DNA from: Raffaelea ambrosiae
Lineage: Eukaryota; Ascomycota; Sordariomycetes; Ophiostomatales; Ophiostomataceae
Reading direction: 5' to 3'
Length of the DNA: 64,000 nucleotides
NCBI GenBank assembly: GCA_002778195.1
Contig: PCDI01000018.1
Span: forward strand, 445,283 to 509,282
Part shown: piece by piece, positions 1-9,551 of the stretch
How the letters are laid out: each line of letters starts with the position of its first letter
How positions within the stretch are numbered: position 1 is the stretch's first letter
The notes under the pieces: model-generated
What the model was told of the DNA's origin: nothing
The model's input: only the letters and a program-made list of their open reading frames with translations
Database searches by the model: none
Program-made: the position numbers and the translations under genes

Positions 1-405
1 GCGGCCGCCGCTCGCGGGGAGGCCGTGCAGCTCGCTGAGCAGCGGCTCGGCGAGCCACAGCAGCGTCGCGAGCTTCTTGAGGGCGATCAGCACAAGCTCT
101 TCCGACTGTGCGTCGTCTGCCTCCGGGCGCTCTTGGGCCACGTGCATCTGCAGGTGCCACACCAGCTCGGTGCCCATGCCGCCGGGCAGATGCTCACCGG
201 CCCGTTTGGCCCAGCGTTGGTTGCTTGCCGAGACGCCCACGGTGACAGCATTGCCCGGGTCCGTGTTTCGGGGGACGAACGTAATGGAGGGGGCGATGAC
301 CTTGTAGCCACGGGGATACGCAGTGGTCCTGGCTGCGTCACGGAAGACATGTTCGAGCTTGGCACTTGTCACGTTGTTGGGGGGGCTTCCAGTCTGAGAA
401 GCCAT
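1..405 (-). CDS. 5' part of a fungal protein, possibly amidoligase-like (cut by window edge)
   Basis: An open minus-strand frame starts at an ATG at 405-403 in a good context (CCACC before ATGG) and runs without a stop off the left edge, giving 135 residues. The protein begins MASQTGSPP and contains the segments GTELVWHLQMH and LLWLAEPLLSELHG. The latter resembles the helical 'LLWLAEPLL' segment that I associate with fungal putative amidoligases (ATP-grasp-like peptide ligases), but the catalytic part would lie outside the window. Codon use is GC-rich like the neighbouring genes. The frame is missing from a simple ORF scan because it has no stop. That it is coding is likely; the family is a guess. 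Confidence 0.5.
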   Translation of the reverse strand, partial: MASQTGSPPNNVTSAKLEHVFRDAARTTAYPRGYKVIAPSITFVPRNTDPGNAVTVGVSASNQRWAKRAGEHLPGGMGTELVWHLQMHVAQERPEADDAQSEELVLIALKKLATLLWLAEPLLSELHGLPASGGR

Positions 406-1385
406 GGTGGAAGAGAGGGGGAACGAGGAGGCAAAGATCCAGGAGCAGAGATCAGAAATGGAGACGATCAGAGAGCGGAGAGCAATAAGCCGGTGGAAAG
501 ACGGATACGTTGGTCCAGTGTAGAACAAAGGAGCAAAGCGTGTTGGAAGATGTTGGGGGAAGAGTGCCTGAGACGACCATGAAGAGCGGTTGCGGGCATA
601 CTTGAACTCTGTGTCTTGGTGCTTCCGGATCTGTTTCTGGATCTGTCTCTGGATCTGCCTTTCCTGCTTCTTTTGTTCGTCCATTGAACAGAAAGCAAAG
701 AGAACCGAGCTCCAAGAGCCAGAGCCGAGCTGGTTGTGGGCGGCATTTGAGAGACAATGGAACAACTGAGGGTTGAATGAAGACTGGCCAAAAGCTCAAC
801 ACAGACAAAGAAAGAAACAAAGCCTGCAAGCCACAATCCAAATCAATCTCCTTGCGTGGTAGCCTTGCAGCGCGTTTGGTGTCCCACAAAAGCCTTCTCG
901 GGCAACCTCAAAAAGTATTTTTCTCTCTTTCTTTCTCTCCCAACAACAACTATTTCCCTTGTGGCTTTTCAACACAACCAAGCTGTGGGCCAACTCGGAA
1001 GGGCATGGAGGCTTTCCTAGAATTTTGACCAACTCTGGTCGTTGGTGCCGGGACGGTCAATGGCTGCGTGGCGTTTGTATGGAAACGACTGAAACGACTG
1101 AAACGACTGAACAGAGATCATTCAAACCAGTCCTCTTTGATTGTTGGGTATTCGTTCAAGCGTAAAACTCCCATCCAAGCCTTGCAAATGCAAAATCACA
1201 ACAGAAACAGCAATGATATATTACACAAAATTTGTTGTACATGCGTACAAAAGAGAGGGGAGAGAAAAAGGAAAGACTTCGTCTTTTGGGGGAACTCCAT
1301 TCACATGCGCCTCTCTATATGCAGTTTTTTTTTTTCTTTCTTTTTCTTTCTTCTTCTTCTTTTGCATGTCGTTTTTCATTCTCGC
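406..1385. other. intergenic: leader of the truncated gene and 3' flank of the next
   Basis: 980 bases between two minus-strand genes. They hold a 9-bp tandem repeat at 1082-1108 and a T/TTC-rich tract at 1326-1363 just beyond the stop of the next gene. Short frames here change composition with the DNA and show no family resemblance. No RNA gene seen. Confidence 0.6.
1082..1108. repeat. 9-bp tandem repeat, three copies
   Basis: GAAACGACT is repeated three times head to tail in intergenic DNA. Confidence 0.9.
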
Positions 1386-2318
1386 TCACAACGCCTCGAC
1401 AAACCCCCTTGGCCCGAGACGAGCCACCACGCCGGCCTTGAGGTGCAGCTTCTTCTCAATCTGGGCCGAGGCCACGCCCTTGGCGCGCATCTGTAGAATC
1501 TCTCGTAGCGTCGAAGCCGACAGGAATTCGCGCCCGGCTGTCCGGGACGACGTAGAGGGCGAAGACGAAGAAGAAGGAGAAGAGGAGGAAGAGGGCTCTG
1601 TGATTGTCGCCGCCCAGCTGCCGGTGCTCTCCTCCGCTGCGAGATCCTGCAGCCGTCGCCGGGCCGCGAGGACGGAGAGGGTCGCATTGGACGGCAGGCC
1701 GCGCGCCGAGTTGGCCTGCTGGCCCGGGAAGAAGGCCGGCTGGGTGGACTGGTATGGAGACGACGACGACGACGACGAAGAAGAAGAAGACTGGAATTGG
1801 GATTGGGCTCGGCGGGCGGCCGCGGCGACGGTTGAGGACGGCGAAAAGGTCGGATTGGGCTGGACGATGCCCATCTGGCGGAGGCGGTCGGCAAAGGCGG
1901 CCTCGGGGATGTCGTCAGGGTCGCCGCCGTCTGCACGAATTGCTAGGAAGAGGTCAGAGCAGGAGCGCGGAAACGAAAGCAATGCAGAGCATAGCATACC
2001 TTCGTTCTTGGTAAACGACGCCTGAGGAGCGGCGTCTCGGGGGGGGCCCGCTGATTCTCTAGGGTCTCCTGTAGAGCGTGGCCTTGGTGGCCGTGGCGGG
2101 CGGTCTGGTGGTGGTGGAGGGGGGGGTGACGGAGACGCAGTCGAAGGCGCAGTCGAGGGTGAAGTCGAAGGGGAAGCAGAAGGGGAAGCAGGTGAAGCCG
2201 AAGACGGCAGAGGTCGCCGAGACGGCGCAGACGGCTGTGTGGCGGGCGACACGCCTGCCGGCCGGCTCGGATACTTGCGCGGCGCCGAGCGCGCGGCCTT
2301 GGATGCGGCCGAGCCCAT
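1386..2318 (-). CDS. conserved fungal protein with myristoylation-type N terminus and C-terminal HTH-like segment
   Basis: Two exons, 2000-2318 and 1386-1942, encode 291 aa. The 57-nt intron (1943-1999, gtatgc...ctag) has no in-frame stop, so an unspliced reading adds 19 foreign residues; splicing restores TKNEAIRADGGDPDD. I chose the ATG at 2318 because the protein then begins MGSAASKAA, a classic N-myristoylation signature; the upstream frame to 2555 is a less plausible extension. Layout: basic N terminus, Pro/Ser-rich disorder (residues 20-95), a conserved-looking block (QMGIVQPNPTFSPSS, about 118-135), Ser tracts, and a C-terminal helical block (about 247-287, REFLSASTLREILQMRAKG) resembling a helix-turn-helix. 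I recall a similar architecture in other sordariomycete proteins of unknown function. A role at a membrane is inference from the N terminus only. Confidence 0.75.
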   Translation of the reverse strand: MGSAASKAARSAPRKYPSRPAGVSPATQPSAPSRRPLPSSASPASPSASPSTSPSTAPSTASPSPPPPPPPDRPPRPPRPRSTGDPRESAGPPRDAAPQASFTKNEGMLCSALLSFPRSCSDLFLAIRADGGDPDDIPEAAFADRLRQMGIVQPNPTFSPSSTVAAAARRAQSQFQSSSSSSSSSSSPYQSTQPAFFPGQQANSARGLPSNATLSVLAARRRLQDLAAEESTGSWAATITEPSSSSSPSSSSSPSTSSRTAGREFLSASTLREILQMRAKGVASAQIEKKLHLKAGVVARLGPRGFVEAL

Positions 2319-2690
2319 GTCCGCAGCGGTTGTGGAAAGGGGGGGGGCGTTCCAGAGTGAGGTTGGTGGACGTGGGAGACCAAGAGCGTGCAAGAAGTTT
2401 TGTGGCAGCTTTTTTTTGGCGGCGATCTGAGTGGCCGGCTTGCCGTGGAGGGGGGCCCACTGAACGGGGGGGCTCAGTGGTGTCGCCGGCGCTGTGGCGT
2501 CATAACGAGTCAGCTTCCAGTGGAGAGGGACTGGACCCGGGGTTGTGGCTGACAAGCTTGTGCACGGGCCACCCAGATCCCCGCTTACACCACTGTGACC
2601 TCATTGTCGACGCCGTCGTGTGCACGCGGAGAACACCACGACTCTGTGTTGTTTTCTGGGTATCCGCATTGGCTCCATGTTCCGGATACC
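2319..2690. promoter_or_regulatory. divergent intergenic region
   Basis: About 370 bases separate the start of the minus-strand gene at 2318 from the plus-strand start at 2691, so both promoters must lie here. No clear TATA box or named operator was recognised. A GTG-initiated frame continues upstream of 2691 to 2595 but has no ATG. Confidence 0.5.
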
Positions 2691-5600
2691 ATGTCGGGCG
2701 GAAACACAGAGAAAACTGCGCTGCCGGAGAAGCACGGCTTCGCCGCCGAGTTCGCGGCGCAGCTGCCGCCCAAGGGCCCACGGGCGACGTACGCCCCCAT
2801 TCCGAGACGGGCTGGAGCCGAGAGCCAGACGATGGGCACGACGCTCTCGACGTACCCGCCGCTGGGCCAGGTGACCCAGCTGGCGAGCGGAGAGGTCACG
2901 TTCTATGCCGTGCTCGAAACCAAGGAGCCGACCAGGGCCTCCGACTGGCAGGTGGCCCTCTGGCATTCGGCGGGCCGTCCCGGCAGCCCCGTGTGGACCG
3001 AGGCCGTGCTCGTGCCGGCCGTGGTCCTCGATGGCCGGACGCGCGAGGGGCAGACCGGCCCCGCCAATGTGTGGTCGTTGCAGGCGTCCCCCGACCCGGC
3101 CGTGGTGCGGCACTACTACCGGGCGAGGCTGTCGGTGGGCGGTCTGGTGCACTTCACCGCCAAGTTCCGGAGGACGCCGGGCCGCGCCAGCGACACGGCA
3201 TGGTCGTGGGTGCGGGACGGCCAGCAGATGGACGACGGCACGGTGGTGGTGAATCCGCAGACGCGGCGCGCGCTGTGGCTGGGCGGCCAGTCTCGCGCAC
3301 AACCGGGGCCGGAACCGCCGGAAGCAACGCAAGCGACGGCAGCGACGGAGCCGCCGCGCGGCGGCCCGGCCCGCGAGTCCCTGGCGGACCTGGTCCCGGG
3401 GCTGAGCCCAGCCTTCGACGTGGCCTCGCGCATGAGCCAGTGTCCCAACACGCAGCTGTGGTCGCTCGACGTGTCGGTGCCGGGCGCGGACGAGACGCAG
3501 GACGTGTCGACGTGGACGGACGTGGCCGTGGGCCGGCCGTGGGGCGCCGCGGGCGGCCCCCTGCGCTGGCTGGCCCTCGTGCGCATCTGGACGCCGTGGC
3601 TGGCGCCCCGGCAGGGCACGGGCCGGCTGCGCCTGGACCGGGAGGCCATCCTGTGCGCGTTCCTCAGCCCGGGCGGACGCCACCTGGTGTTCCTGGCCGT
3701 CAGCGGCGTGGGCCACGTGTCGAGCGTGTTTCGGAGCGACGACGCCGGCGGGCTGGTGCTGCACGTGCGGAGCGACAGCGCCGGGGCGACGACGGCCACG
3801 GTGCTGGTGGCCGCGGGCGACGACTTTGAGAGCGCCAACGCGGCGGTGATGTACCACGCCCGGAGTCTCGTGCGTCCGCGGAGCACACCAGGCATGGGCG
3901 CCCCAAACGCAGGCGCTGCATCCGCCTCGCCAGCCTCACCAGCCTCACCAGCCTCACCAGCCTCACCAGTCGCATCAGCCCCATCCGCGGCGCCCGCGGC
4001 GCCCGCCTCGCCCCCCATCCACGCCCAGTGGCTCCAGAGCTGGTACGACGGCCTCGGCTACTGCACCTGGAACGCCCTCGGCCAGGACCTGACCGAAGCC
4101 AAGGTGCTCGGCGCCCTCGACGCGCTGGCGGCCCACCGCATCCACATCACCAGCCTCATCCTCGACGACAACTGGCAGTCCATCGACCGCCGCTCGCCGC
4201 GCGGCCAGTTCCAGTACGGCTGGACGGCCTTTGAGGCCGACCCGCAGCAGTTCCCCCGCGGCCTCGCCCACGCCGTCGCCGCCGCCCGCGCCCGCCACCC
4301 GTCCCTCCGCCACGTCGCCGTCTGGCACGCCCTGCTGGGGTACTGGGGCGGCATCGCCCCCGACGGCGCGCTGGCGCGCACCTACAAGACCGTGTCGGTC
4401 GGCCGCGACCACCCGCCGCGCCGCCACCTGCCGGTCGACGGCCCCATGACCGTCGTCGACGAGCCCGACGTGGGCCGGCTCTACGACGACTTCTACCGCT
4501 TCCTCGTCGCCGCCGGCGTCGACGGCGTCAAGACCGACGCCCAGTTCATGACGGACACCTGGGCGGCGGCGTCGGTGCGCCGCCGCCTCACCGCCGCCTA
4601 CCAGGACGCCTGGACCATTGCCGCCCTGCGCCACTTCAGCTACCGCGCCGTGTCGTGCATGTCCCAGACCCCGCCCATCCTCTTCCACGCCCAGATGCCC
4701 CAGAACCGGCCCGCCGTGCTGGTGCGCAACTCGGACGACTTCTTCCCCGACGTGCCCGCCTCCCACCCCTGGCACATCTGGACCAACGCCCACAACAGCC
4801 TCCTGACCCAGCACCTCAACGTCCTGCCCGACTGGGACATGTTCCAGACCCTCCACCCCTACGCCCGCTTCCACGCCGCCGGCCGCTGTCTCAGCGGCGG
4901 GCCCCTCTACATCACCGACGCCCCCGGCCAGCACGACCTGGCCCTGATCCGCCAGATCGCCGGCGAGACCGTCTACGGCCAGACCGTCGTCTTCCGCCCC
5001 AGCGTCGTCGGCCGCGCCCTCCGCCCCTACGCCGGCTACCACGACCGCGCCCTGCTCCTCGTCGGCAGCTACCACGGCAACGCCTCCACCGGCGCCGGCC
5101 TGCTCGGCCTGTTCAACGTCGCCGACCAGCCTCTGACCGAGCTGGTCCCGCTGGCCCGTGTCCCCGGCGTGCGGCCCGGGCGGCGGTACGTCGCGCGCCT
5201 CCACAGCACCGGACGCGTCACCAGCCGCCCGGTCGGGGTCGGCAACGGCGACGACGACGACGACGGCGACGGCGACGAGACCCTGCTGACCGTCTCGCTC
5301 GGCGTGCGCGGCCACGAGATCCTCACGGCCTACCCGGCCCTGGCGTTCCGCGGGCTGGCGCACAGCGCCGAGGCCGCAGACCGCCCACCTCTGTACGTGG
5401 CCAATCTCGGGCTGGTCGACAAAATGGCGGCCGCCGCCACCATTGTGCGCACGGACGGCACGCAGCGTGGCGGCGGAGAGGACAACGACGACAACCGAAT
5501 CGAACTCGTCCTTTCGTTCAAGGCGCTCGGCACGGTCGGCCTCTACGTCTCGTCGCTGCCCCGTCTCCCCGTGGCCGACCACTTCCTGGCCACCATCCAG

Positions 5601-5744
5601 GGCCGTGTCATTCCTCCGCACTGCGCGGCTGTGTCCAAGGCGAGCGAGCACGTCCTGGAGATTGACACGGCGCGGGCCTGGGCCGAGATGGCACTGAAGC
5701 CGAAGATGAGCAACAACTTGGTCTTGACGGTGTACATCACATGA
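2691..5744 (+). CDS. GH36 family raffinose synthase / alpha-galactosidase-like protein (Sip1 type)
   Basis: Single-exon gene of 1017 aa from the ATG at 2691 (ACC before ATG); a second in-frame ATG at 2832, just before the conserved TTLSTYPPLGQVT segment, is an alternative start. The C-terminal half is the GH36/raffinose-synthase barrel: CTWNALGQ near residue 458, LDDNWQS near 491, VKTDAQ with the expected nucleophile Asp616, RNSDDF at about 679-684 with the expected acid/base Asp, and GGPLYITDAPG. Such enzymes act on alpha-galactosides; hydrolase versus galactosyltransferase activity cannot be told from sequence. Oddities: a (Ser-Pro-Ala)n linker at about residues 408-440 just before the barrel, a Gly-Asp-rich insert near 850, and greater length than the usual 850-900 aa. 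No signal peptide, so probably cytosolic. Confidence 0.88.
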   Translation: MSGGNTEKTALPEKHGFAAEFAAQLPPKGPRATYAPIPRRAGAESQTMGTTLSTYPPLGQVTQLASGEVTFYAVLETKEPTRASDWQVALWHSAGRPGSPVWTEAVLVPAVVLDGRTREGQTGPANVWSLQASPDPAVVRHYYRARLSVGGLVHFTAKFRRTPGRASDTAWSWVRDGQQMDDGTVVVNPQTRRALWLGGQSRAQPGPEPPEATQATAATEPPRGGPARESLADLVPGLSPAFDVASRMSQCPNTQLWSLDVSVPGADETQDVSTWTDVAVGRPWGAAGGPLRWLALVRIWTPWLAPRQGTGRLRLDREAILCAFLSPGGRHLVFLAVSGVGHVSSVFRSDDAGGLVLHVRSDSAGATTATVLVAAGDDFESANAAVMYHARSLVRPRSTPGMGAPNAGAASASPASPASPASPASPVASAPSAAPAAPASPPIHAQWLQSWYDGLGYCTWNALGQDLTEAKVLGALDALAAHRIHITSLILDDNWQSIDRRSPRGQFQYGWTAFEADPQQFPRGLAHAVAAARARHPSLRHVAVWHALLGYWGGIAPDGALARTYKTVSVGRDHPPRRHLPVDGPMTVVDEPDVGRLYDDFYRFLVAAGVDGVKTDAQFMTDTWAAASVRRRLTAAYQDAWTIAALRHFSYRAVSCMSQTPPILFHAQMPQNRPAVLVRNSDDFFPDVPASHPWHIWTNAHNSLLTQHLNVLPDWDMFQTLHPYARFHAAGRCLSGGPLYITDAPGQHDLALIRQIAGETVYGQTVVFRPSVVGRALRPYAGYHDRALLLVGSYHGNASTGAGLLGLFNVADQPLTELVPLARVPGVRPGRRYVARLHSTGRVTSRPVGVGNGDDDDDGDGDETLLTVSLGVRGHEILTAYPALAFRGLAHSAEAADRPPLYVANLGLVDKMAAAATIVRTDGTQRGGGEDNDDNRIELVLSFKALGTVGLYVSSLPRLPVADHFLATIQGRVIPPHCAAVSKASEHVLEIDTARAWAEMALKPKMSNNLVLTVYIT

Positions 5745-6060
5745 GGGGGGGGCAAGGACGAGATGGAATACGGAAGATGTGCGTGTCCATGTACAAAGAA
5801 CACCCACAATGGGATCGTGGAATGGTGTAGTGCGACACAAGGGATGGGTGGGAGCATGGCACGGAAACAGATTGGGAAACATGAAGTTATAGGCAGTATG
5901 GCGAGACACAAGCTTGAATTGGACCCCTCTTTCGATAGGCATAATACGGACTGAACGCATGCGGGAACGGAACTGGGAACAGCGCGTTTCGCATGACTCT
6001 GCCCAGACCGTACAGAGCCTCCGCCGTCCCCTCGCCGTGCTTTTTCTTCCGTTCCTGTTG
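5745..6060. other. convergent 3' flanks
   Basis: 316 bases between the stops of two convergent genes. They must contain both poly(A) sites. No other feature seen. Confidence 0.6.
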
Positions 6061-7527
6061 TTACTGGGTCAGCCCCAGGCGCTGGGCCTCCGCCGCCACC
6101 GTCGCCGCCACGCTGGACTCCAGGCTGCCCTGCTTGGGCGCCCAGCCCAGCAGCGCCCGCCCCCGCCTGGCGTCGCCGCGCGCGTTCGTGCCCCAGCTGG
6201 CGTTGGCCCCGTGCGTGTTGGGCACGCCCTCGGCAAAGACGGCCGTCACGGGCACCGTCTGCAGCGTGGGCGGCGCGCCGGTGCTCGTGGCCCGGAGGGT
6301 CTGCTGGGCGGCCGCGGCGACGATCCACCGGGCCACGTCGGCCCACTTGTGCGGCTGTCCGCTCTCGACAAAGTAGTAGACGTCCGGGCCCAAGATCCGG
6401 GCGTCGTCGCGCTCCGCCGGGGCGAGGCCGGCCTCGACCAGGCGCACCAGGAACGCCGACAGGTCGGCCACGTGGACGTTGTCCCACACGGGCTGGCCGG
6501 GGCCCGCCACCACGGGCGCGTGGCCCACGGTCAGCGCGTACTCGGCCATGTCCGGCACCTGGATGCTGCGCGTGTTGACGGCGCCGCGGCCCGTGCCGTA
6601 GATCGTCGGCGGCGACACGACGCCCACGCGGAGAGTCGTCGGGTGCGCCGCCGCCGCCCCCAGAACAATCTTGTCCACGTCGCGGTGCAGCGCCGCGTCC
6701 GGGAGGTCGTGCAGAACGCGGCCAACGTCCTCGAGGTCATTGTAGGTCTCCTCGGGAAGCGGATCCTGACCGAAGCGCTGCTTGATTATGTCGGTCTGTG
6801 GGGTGGGGGGGTTGGTGAGTTAGTCCTGACGTTACACTTGTCCTTTTTTTTTCTTTTTTTTTTCTTCCTTCTTCTTCTCTACTTCTTTTCTTTGCATCTC
6901 TCCCCCTCTCTTCTCTACTTACTGCAATCACTCCGGACCCGGAAATGTGGATGAACACGCCCGGGTGAGCAGCCGTGTGGCCCTTGGCCACGGCCTCGAC
7001 GAGAGCCTTGGCGGCCGGACCGTCGTCAGCCGAGAGGCCCGTGTCTGGAGGCGGTGGTTAGCCAGGGGGGCGTGAGAACAAAATCAAAGAGGAGACGGGA
7101 AATCATAATGATTGGATGGAGAGGGGTCCAGACGACGTACGAAGAACGACATCGGCAGCAGCGGCCTCGCGAGCAATCAGGGCCGTGTCGCTGGTCGTCC
7201 CATAGACGTAGCGAATGTTCTTGGCCCCCGGGAAAGCAGCCTTGACGGGCTTGGCACGCTCTTCGCTGCGGACCAGCAGGGCGTAGTCGTACGCCGGGTG
7301 GGCCTGGTAGAGCTCAGCAAAGGCATCACCGCCAATGTAGCCTGGAGTTTGTTGTTAGAAATGCTTTTTTTTCTTTTTTTTTTCTTTTTTTGTGGAAAGT
7401 TTGTATACTGCCCGTCCTTGTAAACATACCAGTCACGCCGGTCCTGGTGATTGTTTGTTAGCAGAAGTCCCTGAAACAAGACCCCTCCGGTATGGGAACG
7501 AACTTACACAAAGATCTTGGAAGACAT
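6061..7527 (-). CDS. NAD(P)-binding epimerase/dehydratase family protein (atypical SDR), five exons
   Basis: Exons at 7508-7527, 7430-7443, 7141-7341, 6923-7044 and 6061-6795 join to 363 aa. All introns are GT-AG, and splicing restores a Rossmann fold: the N terminus reads MSSKIFVTGVTGYIGG, the GxxGxxG motif (Gly9, 12, 15), spread over a 20-nt exon, a 14-nt micro-exon and exon 3. Downstream, RVGVVSPPTIYGTGRG and VWDNVHVADLSAFLVRLVE match the substrate-binding part of extended SDRs and nucleoside-diphosphate-sugar epimerase-like proteins. Where extended SDRs carry YxxxK the protein reads HRDVDK, with no Tyr, so catalysis may be atypical. Substrate unknown. No signal peptide; likely cytosolic. 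Exon 1 includes the only ATG in a suitable position. Confidence 0.85.
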
Positions 7528-9551
7528 TTTGGATTTCTTGATGGGGCTCGAATGAAGCAAGCTGGAGAAGAAAGATGTCACTTTGGACTTTGAAGTTTGC
7601 ATAGAAGAAGAGACGAGTGTGGGGGCTGTTTGAACAAGTTGAAGGTCGGAAAGAAGACCGGTATCTTTGAAGCTGGTATTTCGGAAGCTGGTATTTGTTC
7701 TTGTTCCTGTTGATGGTGATTCTCCCTCTCGTCTGTCTTCATCCTCAGGACCCTCGACCTGCCCTTTAAGTAGTCATTTTCCTCCTGTCCTCTGCTCTTT
7801 CCCATTCCCGTCTTTGGACCAACGTTGCTCTTTCTGTCTACATTGTTGCCTTTCCGTCGCATTACGCTTGATGACAATTGCTGCTTCTGTAATCGTTCCG
7901 ATCTCTTTGTCTTGATCAGCCGCTTTCCTGCTTTCCTGCTTCATTGTGCATGCATTGCGGCATCGTGTTTGTTGGTGCTCTCGCGTCGACCATTGCAGAA
8001 TCCTTCCCTTTACGGCCAGTTGATTTCGACCGAATAACATAAGCAACCTGCTGCCGTGTACTAAAGCGGGGGGGATTGTTCCGCCTACAAGCAGCCTCAT
8101 GGAAAAGTGTGTGTCACAAACCTTACATAACATCTTAGTCTTACAAATTGTCACAAAGAGGCTGTCTCTCGCTCACTCCGATTCGCAATCAGCGAGGGAC
8201 TTGGCGGGAGAACTGTTTTTCCTCTAGAATTTTCTCTAGAAATTTTTTTTTATTGGGAGGCCCTTCGGCTCTACTACTCTTCTGCTCTCTTGCTGGAACT
8301 AAATACATGTATGTTACAGCTAAATTACACAACGCCCCCGTGAGCCGAGGACGCAACGCGTGCTTCTGCAGTGAACAAGCTCACAGCTTGGTGCCGAGAT
8401 AGTGCATCGCCAGACAACGAAATGTGACATAGTGTAACAAGGGACCCTGAGTGCTATCATCAAGACAAATCACCACACGTCCTCAAATCACTTGAAGAAA
8501 AAAACACCCGAGGTATACAGGCGCCAAGGCTCGATAGTAAAACATAAGGTCAAGACAACGTAAAGCACAGGCACAAGCAAATCGCGAAGGAACGGGGTTT
8601 TTGCGTTTATGTGTTTCTTTTTTTTTTTCCTCGTCGCGTCTCTCCGAGGTGGTGTTGTTCTATCCTCCTAAGGTAGAACTGAATGGGGCCCCCTTCCCTT
8701 ACCAGGTCTTGATAGGACGCATGCTGCCAGGCGGTAAAGGGGGCCGGAATGAAGCCATTGGCGGGGGAGTTTCAATTTATGTGATATTGGCTTTGGAGGG
8801 TGCTGTTTTTTTGGTAGACATCTTATGAAAGGCCTTTTTGGTGACGCCCGCTTCATGCGAACCGTCTTCTTTTCGAGGTGGAAGATTTGTGCGTAGAAAC
8901 AAAGAGAAAAAAAGATAGGCACAGCGATGAAAGACAACAGGTGGAAGAGCAGGAACGCGGCCGATCAAATAACAGCAGAATCGGGAGCGCAAAGCGCGGA
9001 CTATTTTGTAAAAGGAAAAAAAGGTCGAAGGATTGCAGGCAGAAAAGACACGCATTGCAAAAAGCACAGTAAAAGCAAATCGCTGATGCCATGACGCTGA
9101 TGAAAAGAGAGAGCGAACAAAAGAAAAAAAAACCATTTCAAAAAATCCTGTATGCCAGATGCAGATCACATTCTTTTTTTGCTCTTCCCGGGAAATAAAC
9201 GCACCCTCAAGATTTTTTGTTTTCAAAAAAAAGGAGAAACCGGAAAAAGAAAAGATGAACTCGACTTGGTTCGTTCACAGGACTTTTTTGCTGCCATTAC
9301 CAAAACAGGTGTTGGTACAACAACTAGTCCTCTCAAACACAAACATCCCGTGAAGAATGAGGTTGGAGAGTAAAGGGTATCAAAGGTCTAAGGTCCCCAC
9401 CCAATTAAGGGGGAAACTGGGTAGTAGACAGGATGAGAAAGAGATGTAGTAGATGATGGCAAATCTGCGCAGCGTAGATAGGTGGGTAGATAGTGTTGTT
9501 GCGCGGCAAGGATGACAAGGTGATGGATGTGCATCCCTTATATAGTGCCAC
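7528..9551. other. 2-kb intergenic region
   Basis: Lies between the start of the epimerase gene and the stop of the cyclin gene, both on the minus strand. It must hold the epimerase promoter and cyclin 3' UTR. It is T/A-tract rich (for example 8617-8630, 9174-9180) and contains one MCB-like ACGCGT near 8356. No protein-like frame, tRNA or rRNA recognised. Confidence 0.5.

Noticed and set aside
2595..2690. Extension of the GH36 protein to a GTG at 2595
   Set aside because: Nuclear fungal genes start at ATG; the first in-frame ATG is 2691.
2078..3829. 583-aa plus-strand frame
   Set aside because: Overlaps the HTH-like gene on the other strand and the GH36 gene in another phase; no motifs.
3975..5960. 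661-aa minus-strand frame
   Set aside because: Antisense to the GH36 barrel, Val/Gly/Glu-rich composition typical of antisense GC-rich DNA.
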